From NCBI GenBank assembly GCA_029259845.1, contig JAJDEI010000201.1, positions 1 to 42,534 on the forward strand: 42,534 bases of DNA, in the 5' to 3' direction. The notes beneath the pieces were generated by a model. It ran no database searches, had not been told where the DNA came from, and saw only the letters and a program-made list of their open reading frames with translations. Every line of letters starts with the position of its first letter. Within the stretch, counting starts at the first letter, position 1. The translations under genes and the position numbers were made by a program. Of this stretch, positions 1 through 9,626 are shown one piece after another. Source of the DNA: Planctomycetaceae bacterium (GTDB taxonomy: Bacteria; Planctomycetota; Planctomycetia; Planctomycetales; Planctomycetaceae).

Positions 1-130
<130 letters not shown>

Positions 131-230
131 TACCGGACGAAACTCGGATTGAATGTCGAATGTGAACCGCCGTCCGGCAGAGCCGGACCTACCCGGCTGG
201 AGCAGCGAAGTCGGGCGAATTGGCAGCCCC

Positions 231-318
231 GTAGGGTGGGCTGTGCCCACCAGCAAGAACCGTCCGACGTCCTTCAACCGACCGCCTCGCAAACAATGGT
301 GGGCACAGCCCACCCTAC
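231..318. repeat. 21-bp perfect inverted repeat with 46-nt spacer
   Basis: The left arm at 231-251 begins GTAGGGTGGGCTG; the right arm at 298-318 ends CAGCCCACCCTAC. They are exact reverse complements. The arms resemble a short dispersed repeat common between genes in planctomycetes. The region 130-452 holds no convincing gene. A segment TCGGATTGAATGTCGAATGT at 144-163 recurs at 1449-1468 with one mismatch, so the two intergenic regions flanking the beta-helix gene share repeat material. Confidence 0.8.
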
Positions 319-452
319 TTCACTTTGCCCACCAATCGAATGAGACAAAGGTCTTCGACCGCTACTCGACTTCGAGAAAATGACGGGCCAAGGCCACCCT
401 TCATGGCTCGGATTGTTCCGACACTTGGCCCCGTCCCCCGGAGGCAACGTTG

Positions 453-1409
453 ATGGCTCGCTTTCGGCCCTGCGGCGGCATTGCCCTTTTGATCCTGTAC
501 GCGTCGGTTCCGGCGACTGTCGCCGACGACCGCGAACCTGTCGTGATCGACGCCGTTCCGTATCGCATCAGTGCGCCCGGTTCCTACCGCCTCGCGAGCG
601 ATCTCACGTATGCCGACGCGCGCGGAGTGGCGATCTCGGTCGAGGCGGACGATGTCACGCTCGACTTTCAGGGGCACGCCCTCACGGGAACAGCGGGTGC
701 CGACAGCGGCGCCGTGGGGGTCCGCGCGGTTGGCCGCAAACGGGTGTCGATCACCAACGGTCGGATTTCCGGCTTCTATTTCGGTATCGATATCCGCTCC
801 GATGACCGGGGTGGAGGCACGTCCTCCGGCCATCGGGTCTCGCGAATAGTCCTGGACGGCAACTGGTACTTCGGCGTGCGGCTCGTCGGCTCGGACTCAA
901 AGATCGTCGGCTGCACCATCACTACCACCGGAGGCTCGGCCCGTCCGAGGCATACAATTCCCCACGGTATCCGCTTCGTTGGTGAACGGAACCTGCTCAC
1001 CAACTGCTGCGTCCGCGATCTTATTCTGACGAAGCACCCGGACGGCCGCGGGGAAATCGTCGGCGTGCATTTTGATGCGGCTCGCGGCAGCCGGATGGAG
1101 CACAACACGCTTGTTGAAGTCGCGAACGACCGGGATGACCAATTCCCCGATGACGACGATCGCGAACGGCGGTTCGGCGTGTGGGTCAACGGCGGCCCCC
1201 AAAAGAACACGTTCCTGACGGTGAAGGACAACACGATCTCGGGCTTCACCGTGCCGCTCGCCTTCACCCCGGGAACCGACGGCCTCGTTGCGGGGAACAC
1301 CTTCGCCGCGGCAAGCGATTCGCCGATCCGCGGACGCCCAGCCGCCCAAGTCTCTGAGAACACCGTTGTCGGGCAGCCGGTCTCCGTTGGTTGTCCGGCC
1401 ATCAAGTGA
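453..1409 (+). CDS. Secreted right-handed beta-helix (NosD/pectate-lyase-like) protein
   Basis: This 318-residue protein starts with a signal peptide (a short basic start, a hydrophobic stretch about residues 8-20, then a VPATVADD-type cleavage region). The rest is a run of short beta-strand turns such as VTLDFQGHALTG, VSITNGRISGFYFGI, SKIVGCTIT and LTVKDNTISGF. These are typical of parallel beta-helix proteins of the NosD/CASH and pectate-lyase fold. Family members bind or cleave polysaccharide, but no catalytic residues can be assigned here. The ATG at 453 is preferred because GGAGG lies at 440-444; a TTG three bases earlier is possible. It appears monocistronic. Substrate is unknown. Confidence 0.75.
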   Translation: MARFRPCGGIALLILYASVPATVADDREPVVIDAVPYRISAPGSYRLASDLTYADARGVAISVEADDVTLDFQGHALTGTAGADSGAVGVRAVGRKRVSITNGRISGFYFGIDIRSDDRGGGTSSGHRVSRIVLDGNWYFGVRLVGSDSKIVGCTITTTGGSARPRHTIPHGIRFVGERNLLTNCCVRDLILTKHPDGRGEIVGVHFDAARGSRMEHNTLVEVANDRDDQFPDDDDRERRFGVWVNGGPQKNTFLTVKDNTISGFTVPLAFTPGTDGLVAGNTFAAASDSPIRGRPAAQVSENTVVGQPVSVGCPAIK

Positions 1410-1568
1410 CTCGCGTTGCCAAGCAGGGCGGCGTTTGCCGAACGCAATTCGGATTGAACGTCGAATGTCAATCGTCGTCCAGCATTGGTCGGCTCCAGCC
1501 GCCTGTCACCCCTCCGACGACAATGGTCCGCGGAGCGGACCCTACGGCGATCTCCCACTTCCTATCTC
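1410..1568. repeat. Intergenic repeat region with hairpin between convergent genes
   Basis: The gap lies between two convergent genes. It holds a copy of the 20-bp segment also seen at 144-163 (here 1449-1468) and a perfect hairpin GGTCCGC-gga-GCGGACC at 1525-1541. The hairpin could end transcription from either side, though no U-tract follows it. The hairpin with the following CTACGG resembles a dispersed planctomycete repeat. Confidence 0.5.
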
Positions 1569-2480
1569 CTATCCCCCATCCGGCGATTCGCGGCTCTTGG
1601 CACGCTGGTAGTGCTCTTCCATCTCGACGAGGCCGACGTCGCGGATGTCTTTGCCTTGTTGGGCGAGGCCGGTTTCGATGGCGCGGAAGCGGTGGGAGAA
1701 CTTGCGGTTGCTGCGGCGGAGTGCTTCTTCGGGGTTGATGTCCCAGCGGCGGGCGATGTTGGCGAGAACAAACAGCACGTCGCCCAGTTCGTCCTCGATG
1801 CGGTCGCGGCGGGGCGCATCTTCGATCGGTTCATCGGGGACGGGGTCACCTTCGACGCTCGCGGGGATGACCGGCAGCGGCGCGTCGGGCGAAAGCTCCT
1901 GCCGGAGTTCGTCCAGTTCCTCCTGCAGTTTGTCGAACAACATCAACCGGTGGGGGAAGTCGTACCCCACGCGGGCGGCTCGTTTGCTGAGGCGGGCCGC
2001 GCGGGCAAGGGCCGGCAGGTCGGCCGGGATGCCGTCGAGCACCGAGTCGCGGTCTTTCTCTTGTCCTTTGGCGTGTTCCCAATGTGTGTGGACGTCGCTC
2101 GCCGTTTTCGCCTCGGCATCGCCGAACACGTGCGGATGGCGGCGGATCATTTTTTCGGTGATGCGGCCGATGACTTCGATCAGACTGAAGCGTCCCTCGT
2201 CTGCTGCAATCTGCGCATCGAGGACGACCTGCAACAGCACGTCTCCCAACTCCTCCGCAATGGCGTCGTTGTCGTCGGTGTCGATCGCTTCGAGGAGTTC
2301 GTACGTCTCCTCCAGCGTGTAGGGCTTGATGCTGGCGAGGGTCTGTTCGCGGTCCCAGGGGCAGCCGTCCGGGCCGCGCAGCCGGGCGATGACTTCGACC
2401 AGACGGACGAAGGACGCTGCGGTTTGGTTGCGGGGCGGGGGAGTGCCGGGCGGCGGCGTGGGGGAGTCCGTGGGATTCAT
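1569..2480 (-). CDS. mazG: Nucleoside triphosphate pyrophosphohydrolase MazG
   Basis: This 303-residue all-alpha NTP pyrophosphatase hydrolyses (d)NTPs to (d)NMP and pyrophosphate and is thought to remove abnormal nucleotides. The first MazG domain (about residues 25-135) has the signature GCPWDREQTL, the metal-binding LEETYELLEA (EExxE) and EELGDVLLQV (ExxD). The second domain (about 175-290) repeats it as KLQEELDEL and EDELGDVLFVL. The length slightly exceeds the usual 260-270 residues because of a Pro/Thr-rich N-terminal extension of about 20 residues and a charged linker between domains. It lies 48 bp downstream of nadE on the same strand and is probably cotranscribed with it. Start at ATG 2480; no clear Shine-Dalgarno sequence. 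Confidence 0.95.
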   Translation of the reverse strand: MNPTDSPTPPPGTPPPRNQTAASFVRLVEVIARLRGPDGCPWDREQTLASIKPYTLEETYELLEAIDTDDNDAIAEELGDVLLQVVLDAQIAADEGRFSLIEVIGRITEKMIRRHPHVFGDAEAKTASDVHTHWEHAKGQEKDRDSVLDGIPADLPALARAARLSKRAARVGYDFPHRLMLFDKLQEELDELRQELSPDAPLPVIPASVEGDPVPDEPIEDAPRRDRIEDELGDVLFVLANIARRWDINPEEALRRSNRKFSHRFRAIETGLAQQGKDIRDVGLVEMEEHYQRAKSRESPDGG

Positions 2481-2528
2481 GGTTATCCGGCGTGCGAAAC
2501 CGCAAGCGATGATTGTGGGGAGGAATGG

Positions 2529-4190
<1,662 letters not shown>

Positions 4191-4699
4191 GGGCAAGTCC
4201 GCGCAGGACGATCGTTCTCAATAGACAGCGAGAGCGGAACACAGCCCCGGCCACCCGAAGCCGAAGTTGAACGGGCTGCTCGTCAGGATGACCGAGCGTA
4301 GGCGATGACGGACAATCGTTACAAGCGCGACAGGCGGCCCATCCGCGAAAGATGCCGAACCGGCTCCTGCCCGGCGCTTCGCGGGCCTCTCCCCGACGTG
4401 AACCGGACGCGGATTCTTCCACAACGGCGTTCACCACGGTGACACAAAGCGCACGGAGAACACAACTTTCGTCAGTCACTCGCCGGTTCGACTCTTGTCA
4501 GCGCGTCAGTTCATCGTCGCGGCTTGCGACAAGGTCTTCTCACGTGAAGCGCCTGTCGTCCTGCGAATCTCTCTGAGTCCGTGCCACCGTGGTCAGTAAT
4601 CCGGGCTACATTTTCCGAGGGCACGAAGGTCTGCCCATCGACAGAAGGGGATCGTCGTCCCCGACAATCGTCAGCACAGGGCTTCAGTACGGTGCCGAT
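4191..4699. other. Intergenic region, no convincing gene
   Basis: The gap separates divergently transcribed nadE and the small membrane protein gene, so promoters for both must lie here, but I cannot place them with confidence. Positions about 4430-4470 contain ACCACGGTGACACAAAGCG-type sequence like a common dispersed intergenic repeat. A small hairpin GGGGA-tcgtcg-TCCCC lies near 4649-4664. The reading frames here have unusual composition and look non-coding. Confidence 0.4.
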
Positions 4700-5056
4700 G
4701 TGACGAAACAAGGCCGCAAGAAACGCCGAGCCAAACGATCGGAATCCCGCCCGTTGGTGAGCGGCTTCTCGATCCTGATTCTCGGCGGCTTCCTGATCGG
4801 CAGTGCCGCCAGCCACGCCGTCACCAACGACCTCCGCACTGACATGATGATGGGAGGGATTGTCGGGATACTGGCGTTTCTCGGCCTCGACCAGGTCAAA
4901 GCCCTCCGCAAAAAACTCGCCGAAGTCGCCGACCGGCTCCATGTCGAGGGGCGACTCGACCGGCACATCGACCGATTGGCCTTCGACTCCGAGGAGCCGG
5001 CCAACGACGCCGACGACGAAGGGGCGACGACCGAGGAACTTCAGGCGGTCACCTGA
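4700..5056 (+). CDS. Small two-TM membrane protein of unknown function
   Basis: I do not recognise a family. From the GTG at 4700 the product is 118 residues: a strongly basic start (TKQGRKKRRAKRSE), two hydrophobic segments (about residues 22-40, SGFSILILGGFLIGSAASHAV, and about 50-65, MMMGGIVGILAFLGLDQV), then a charged helical tail (KALRKKLAEVADRL, possible coiled coil) ending in an acidic stretch. A basic N-terminus before the first helix suggests both ends are cytoplasmic. The frame is open back to a GTG at 4589, which would add 37 residues of non-coding-like composition. Neither start has a clear ribosome binding site, so the start is uncertain. Confidence 0.55.
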   Translation: MTKQGRKKRRAKRSESRPLVSGFSILILGGFLIGSAASHAVTNDLRTDMMMGGIVGILAFLGLDQVKALRKKLAEVADRLHVEGRLDRHIDRLAFDSEEPANDADDEGATTEELQAVT

Positions 5057-5174
5057 CGCGGCAGATGCGCGGATTCGGTCGAGCCGATTCCCCGGCAGCA
5101 ATCGCTCCCTGCTGAAAAGCGACGGGTCCGAGCAACCGTTCTGTCGTGCGGCGGCAATCGTGCCGTCCCTTCTC

Positions 5175-5180
5175 TATAAT
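5175..5180 (+). promoter_or_regulatory. Candidate -10 box TATAAT upstream of prolyl isomerase gene
   Basis: A perfect TATAAT hexamer lies 92 bp upstream of the ATG at 5272. The region 17 bp further up is a poor match to TTGACA, so this is a candidate from the -10 element alone. Confidence 0.35.
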
Positions 5181-5271
5181 GCGACCGGCGGAGCGGCACA
5201 GCGTGATCGCGTTGCCGACACGAGCATCATCGCAGACCGGCCGAAGATTCGGGACACAGGGAGGAATCGGG

Positions 5272-6246
5272 ATGACAAGGCGAGTGCGTGAAACCGCGCT
5301 GTTGGTCGCGGCGCTGCTGGTCGTGGAGACATTGGTCGCAGCGGTGTCTCTCGCCGGGGAGGAAGCCCGCCTGCCGGCCGCCTCACCTCCCGGAAGCGAG
5401 ACGCTGGTGCGGGTCAATGGCCGCGCGGTCACGCAGGCCGATCTGGGCACCGCGTACCTCGTCCGCGGAATTCCCCCCGAGCGCCAGCCGGCACTTCGCA
5501 GGTCGCTGTTGGACCGACTTGTCGACGCGAGCTTGATCGCCCAGTTTCTCGAACGTCGCCACATCAAGCCGAACCGTGTGGCACTCGACGAACAAGTCGG
5601 GCGAATCCTGGCGTTCATTCGCCGCCGGGGGGAAGCTCCCGATGACTTTCTCAAGAAGCTGGGATTGGACGAGCAGCAGGTTCGCGACCAGCTGTCGCTC
5701 CCTCTGGCTTGGGAAACGTACGCCCGCGCGGCGATCACCGCCGGTCAGTTGAAATCTTACTTCGACGCCCATCGGCGCGAGCTCGACGGCACCCAGTTGC
5801 GGTCGCGGCACATCGTGCTCAGAGTTCCCCTCGGGGCACCGGTTGACTGGGAACGGGCCGCGCAGCGAATCGGCGCCTTCCGCCAGGAGATCAACAGTGG
5901 CAAGCGGTCGTTCGCCGATGCGGTGCAGAAGTATTCCGAAGGACCGAGCAAAAGGAACGGCGGCGATGTGGGCTTCTTTGCCCATCGCGGAACGATGCCG
6001 GCCGCCTTCGCCGACGCGGCGTTTCAATTGAAACCGGGTGAGTTGAGCCAGCCAGTCCGGACGAATGCGGGCGTGCACCTGATCGAAGTGACCGAAGAAC
6101 GGCCCGGACAACTCAGTCTGGAGGACGTCCGACAGACCGTGTTTGAGCGTCTCGCTGTTCAGATGTGGGACCAACAGGTCGCCACACTGCGTGGCCAAGC
6201 GGACATCATCTGGATCCAGCCTGAGGCCCCCGGGACCGTTCCCTAG
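5272..6246 (+). CDS. Secreted parvulin-type peptidyl-prolyl cis-trans isomerase
   Basis: This 324-residue extracytoplasmic foldase resembles PpiC/SurA/PrsA. It starts with a basic-then-hydrophobic signal peptide (MTRRVRE, then about 20 apolar residues). An N-terminal SurA-like helical region follows (about 40-160, including RVNGRAVTQADLGTAYLVRG). The parvulin domain (about 175-285) has SRHIVLRV, FADAVQKYSEGPSKRNGGDVG, MPAAFADAAFQLKPGELSQPV and GVHLIEVTEERPG, all typical. It probably assists folding of secreted proteins. The start is fixed by GGGAGGA at 5260-5266 just before ATG 5272; longer in-frame extensions upstream lack such a site and would bury the signal peptide. Confidence 0.9.
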   Translation: MTRRVRETALLVAALLVVETLVAAVSLAGEEARLPAASPPGSETLVRVNGRAVTQADLGTAYLVRGIPPERQPALRRSLLDRLVDASLIAQFLERRHIKPNRVALDEQVGRILAFIRRRGEAPDDFLKKLGLDEQQVRDQLSLPLAWETYARAAITAGQLKSYFDAHRRELDGTQLRSRHIVLRVPLGAPVDWERAAQRIGAFRQEINSGKRSFADAVQKYSEGPSKRNGGDVGFFAHRGTMPAAFADAAFQLKPGELSQPVRTNAGVHLIEVTEERPGQLSLEDVRQTVFERLAVQMWDQQVATLRGQADIIWIQPEAPGTVP

Positions 6247-6255
6247 CAACCGGAG

Positions 6256-6279
6256 GTTGGAGTTCAGCCTTGAGGCTGC
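6256..6279 (+). repeat. Dispersed 24-bp repeat, copy 1 (GTTGGAGTTCAGCCTT type)
   Basis: The sequence GTTGGAGTTCAGCCTT-GAGGCTGC matches 39607-39630 with a single difference. The inner AGCCTtgAGGCT is a small hairpin. It follows the prolyl isomerase stop codon by 10 bp. The rest of the gap to 6461 holds no gene. Confidence 0.7.
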
Positions 6280-6461
6280 AGACGCAGTTTCTTTCACGCT
6301 GGGGCCAAGCCTTGAGTTGGGCCTCGGAATTCAGAGATTCGCTTGCGTCTGCACTCTTCCGCCAATCCCAACAGAAGCGGTGATTGCGGCGAACGGTGAC
6401 GCTAGGGTAGAATTGCGTCGGAGAGAGACCACAGCCATTCGTCACTGTTCGGTGCTCTTAA

Positions 6462-7841
6462 TTGAAAAACTCCAGGCCCAGCATCTGTACAGGACCGGTT
6501 CGACGTCGCGAGTTCTTGCGGGCGGGGACGCTCGCTTTGGGCGGGATCACTCTGCCGGAAGTGCTCGCCCGGCGGGCCGCTGCAGGGGGGGCTCAAGCCG
6601 ACACCTCCGTCATCCTGTTCTGGATGTGGGGCGGGCCGAGCCAGCTTGAGACGTACGACATGAAGCCCGATGCGCCGAGCGAATACCGTGGGCCGCTCCA
6701 CCCGATCCGTACCAACGTGCCGGGCATCGAGATCTGCGAGTACATGCCGATGCAGGCGCAGATGGCAGACAAGTTTTCGATCATTCGATCGCTGCACCAC
6801 GAGATGTCGGCCCACAACGACGGCAGCATCGAAGTGCTGACCGGCAAGACCCCGAGCAAGCCCGACCCGACCTCACAGGCCCGTTCCGAGCATCCGGATT
6901 TCGGCATGGTCACCAGCCGCCTCCGAGGACCGCGTACGGACGGGCTGCCGCAGTACGTTGGGGTGCAGAAGGCTCCGTTCATGACGAAGCCGACCTATCT
7001 CGGCGTGAGCCAGAAGGCGTTCGAGACCGGCGACCCGGCGGCGGAGAAGTTTTCGCCCCCCAATCTCACGCTCGCCGCCGGCATCCACAATGAACGCTTC
7101 GAGAATCGCAAATCGCTCGTCACCCAGTTCGACCGCTTCCGTCGTGATCTCGACCAGAGCGGGTCGTTGGAGGCGATCGACCAGTTCCGGGCCTCCGCTT
7201 TCAACATCCTCACCAGCCGCCAGGTGGCTGATGCCTTCGATTTGAACCAGGAGGACCCCCAACGCCGCGATCGCTACGGCCGGCATCGCTGGGGACAAAG
7301 CTGCCTGCTCGCCCGTCGGTTGGCTGAAGCAGGCGTGGCGGTCATCAACGTCGACGCCACCGCGCCCAATAACACCACGAAACACTTCAGTTGGGATGAC
7401 CACGCCGGCGCGTTTCATCTGGACTACGCGCAACGGGAACGGCTGCCGCAGATGGATCAGGCGCTCACGGCATTGATTAACGACTTGTACGACCGCCGCT
7501 TGAACGACCGCGTGCTCGTCATCGCGATGGGCGAATTCGGTCGCACCCCCCGCATCACGCACGCACCGAAAAACTTCTCCAATCAGGTCGGTCTCGGTCG
7601 CGATCACTGGCCGCAGGCTTTCAGCGCGTTCATCTCTGGGGGCGGCCTGCGGATGGGCCAAGTCGTCGGACAGACAAACTCCAAGGCCGAATTCCCCCTG
7701 CACGACCCGGTCACGCCCCAAGACCTGCTCGCCACCGTCTACCGGCACCTCGGCATCAATCCGCGGCAGTCCCTCACCGATTTCGCCGGACGGCCCGTGC
7801 CGGTTCTGCCCGGCGGAAAGCCGATCGAAGCGCTCGTGTGA
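6462..7841 (+). CDS. Tat-exported DUF1501 family protein (copy 1)
   Basis: This 459-residue protein belongs to DUF1501, an alkaline phosphatase/sulfatase-superfamily-like family expanded in planctomycetes; biochemical function is unproven. The twin-arginine signal RRREFLRAGTLALGG occupies about residues 14-28. Family motifs follow: FWMWGGPSQLETYDMKP (about 54-70), YMPMQAQMADKFSIIRSL, RYGRHRWGQSCLLARRLAEAG, IAMGEFGRTPRIT, GRDHWPQAFSAFISGGG. The start is TTG at 6462, the only in-frame start giving a sensible n-region; no strong Shine-Dalgarno sequence is visible. Members are often paired with a DUF1549/DUF1553 gene, but none is adjacent here. It shares its motifs with the products at 8244 and 11616. 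Confidence 0.88.
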   Translation: MKNSRPSICTGPVRRREFLRAGTLALGGITLPEVLARRAAAGGAQADTSVILFWMWGGPSQLETYDMKPDAPSEYRGPLHPIRTNVPGIEICEYMPMQAQMADKFSIIRSLHHEMSAHNDGSIEVLTGKTPSKPDPTSQARSEHPDFGMVTSRLRGPRTDGLPQYVGVQKAPFMTKPTYLGVSQKAFETGDPAAEKFSPPNLTLAAGIHNERFENRKSLVTQFDRFRRDLDQSGSLEAIDQFRASAFNILTSRQVADAFDLNQEDPQRRDRYGRHRWGQSCLLARRLAEAGVAVINVDATAPNNTTKHFSWDDHAGAFHLDYAQRERLPQMDQALTALINDLYDRRLNDRVLVIAMGEFGRTPRITHAPKNFSNQVGLGRDHWPQAFSAFISGGGLRMGQVVGQTNSKAEFPLHDPVTPQDLLATVYRHLGINPRQSLTDFAGRPVPVLPGGKPIEALV

Positions 7842-8029
7842 TTCGCCCGCATTCCCTGAGTTCGGCTTTCGCAGTCTTCCGATGGGGGACAGGAGCCTCG
7901 CCCTGAAGTCTGTTGCGACGGGTGCGGCGGGATGGAGGCCGGATGAGGGGGCCGAAACATCAGGGTCTGAGAGAAAGGGCAGGGATGCGGACATTTCGAT
8001 GTCATTCGGGTACCATTGTTCCTATTAAG

Positions 8030-8205
8030 GGGGCGCTCTGCAGGGCGAACGTGTTTGTCACGATGGGGGATTGTCGGCGGTTCGCCGTCGGCGATGCCTC
8101 CGGGCTAACAGGAGTCATGGATTGGCGTTCGCCCGTAACAAACGGGGCGGCCGATGTCGGTGCGACGCCCCGGCGTCAACAAAACGTTTGAGCTGGGGCG
8201 CTCTG
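8030..8205 (-). mobile_element. MITE-like element family 2, copy A, with 11-bp flanking duplication
   Basis: The core 8048-8188 is bounded by imperfect inverted repeats: AACGTGTTTGTCACG on the left, and AACGTTTTGTTGACG on the right read on the opposite strand. The 11-mer GGGGCGCTCTG occurs at 8030-8040 and again at 8195-8205, directly outside the repeat unit, as expected of a target duplication. The interior matches copies at 13038-13160 and 24637-24793, which lie in the opposite orientation. It has no coding capacity. The remainder of the 402-bp gap (7842-8243) shows nothing else recognisable. Confidence 0.75.
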
Positions 8206-8243
8206 ATTTCTCTTGCTTGCGCGGTTGAACCAGGAATTGTGAC

Positions 8244-9626
8244 ATGTTGAAACTGGGGCGGATCAACGCACGCAATTGTCAGGCGTTCTCGCGGCGGGAG
8301 ATGCTTCAGGTCGGAAGCTGTTCGGCGCTGGGACTTTCGTTGCCGCATCTCCTGTCGAGGGCCGCTCAGGCGGAGCAGAAAAGTGCCCGTGTGAAGTCGG
8401 TGCTTCTGCTCTGGCTGTGGGGAGGGCCTTCGCACCATGAGACGTGGGATCCCAAACCGAATGCGCCCCTCAAGATTCGTGGTTGCTATCAGCCGATCTC
8501 GACCGCCGTTGCTGGAACGCAGATTTCCGAACTCCTGCCGATGTCGGCCGCGCGGACCGACCAGTTGACCATCATCCGCAGCATGGCGCACGGGATGAAG
8601 GATCACAATCAGGCGGGAACAGTGTCGCTGACCGGTAGCAAGAACGGATCACGGGCGTCCGGGGGAGTGCCCGAGCCGGGACGCGTGCGACCGAGCATGG
8701 GATCGGTAGTGTCGTTTCTGAGTCAGGACCGCGACACAAACTGGCCGGCGTTTACTGCCATCGGGCGCCGCTGCACTGTCAGCAATGCCGACCTCCGCGG
8801 GCAAACGGCACAAGCCTTGGGAGCGATGCACGACCCGTTTCGACTTGAGGGATTCGACTTCGACGGGGGTGTTCCGGTCCCGGCAAGCTTGCAGCCGCTG
8901 GGCGATGTCGGCAGCGTCCGCCTCGACGACCGGCAGCGGTTGATGTCTGCTTTGGACCGCTGGCAACGATCTGTCGAGCAATCCGGCGCTGTCGAACGGT
9001 ACGACGATCTGCGCAGCCGCGCATTCGACTTGTTGACGGCGGCGGGCGCCAAACAGGCGCTCAACATTGATGAAGAGTCGGCCGGACTTCGCGACCGCTA
9101 TGGCCGCACGGTCTTCGGTCAGAACTGCATTCTGGCGCGGCGTCTGATCGAAGCGGGTGTTCGGTTCGTGCAAGTCAACTGGAGCGGTAACGCTGAGGAC
9201 GAGCAACAGGGAGGCGATGGCGGCTGGGATCTCCATTACCGCTTGTTTGAACGGATGCAGGACCGCTACTGCCCTGTGTTCGACCGGGCGTTTGCGACAT
9301 TGCTCGACGACCTGAAGCAGCGTGGGCTGCTCGATTCGACGTTGGTGCTGGCGATGGGAGAATTCGGTCGCAGCCCGGCCATCAGCCAGATTGGCGGCCG
9401 CGAACACTGGCCGTTTGGCTATTCCGTGGTGGTCGCGGGCGGGGGCACGCCCGGCGGGACCGTCGTCGGTGCGACCACGTTTGACGGTGGTTATCCGGCG
9501 AGCCGGCCGAACCACCCTGTCGACCTGATGGCCACCGTGTTGGAACTCATGGGGCTCAAGCGACTGCCGCTGTTTGAACGTGACGCGGCCGTCCTGGGGG
9601 CACCCATTCCGGAACTGATCGGATGA
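8244..9626 (+). CDS. Tat-exported DUF1501 family protein (copy 2)
   Basis: This 460-residue DUF1501 protein has the Tat-type signal SRREMLQVGSCSALGLSLP (about residues 16-34). Family motifs: LLWLWGGPSHHETWDPKP, ISELLPMSAARTDQLTIIRSM, DRYGRTVFGQNCILARRLIEAG, LAMGEFGRSPAIS, GREHWPFGYSVVVAGGG. AGGA at 8232-8235 supports ATG 8244. The stop codon overlaps the start of the next gene (ATGA, 9623-9626), so the two are translationally coupled and the TolB/LamG protein is a likely functional partner. Substrate and activity are unknown. Confidence 0.9.
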   Translation: MLKLGRINARNCQAFSRREMLQVGSCSALGLSLPHLLSRAAQAEQKSARVKSVLLLWLWGGPSHHETWDPKPNAPLKIRGCYQPISTAVAGTQISELLPMSAARTDQLTIIRSMAHGMKDHNQAGTVSLTGSKNGSRASGGVPEPGRVRPSMGSVVSFLSQDRDTNWPAFTAIGRRCTVSNADLRGQTAQALGAMHDPFRLEGFDFDGGVPVPASLQPLGDVGSVRLDDRQRLMSALDRWQRSVEQSGAVERYDDLRSRAFDLLTAAGAKQALNIDEESAGLRDRYGRTVFGQNCILARRLIEAGVRFVQVNWSGNAEDEQQGGDGGWDLHYRLFERMQDRYCPVFDRAFATLLDDLKQRGLLDSTLVLAMGEFGRSPAISQIGGREHWPFGYSVVVAGGGTPGGTVVGATTFDGGYPASRPNHPVDLMATVLELMGLKRLPLFERDAAVLGAPIPELIG

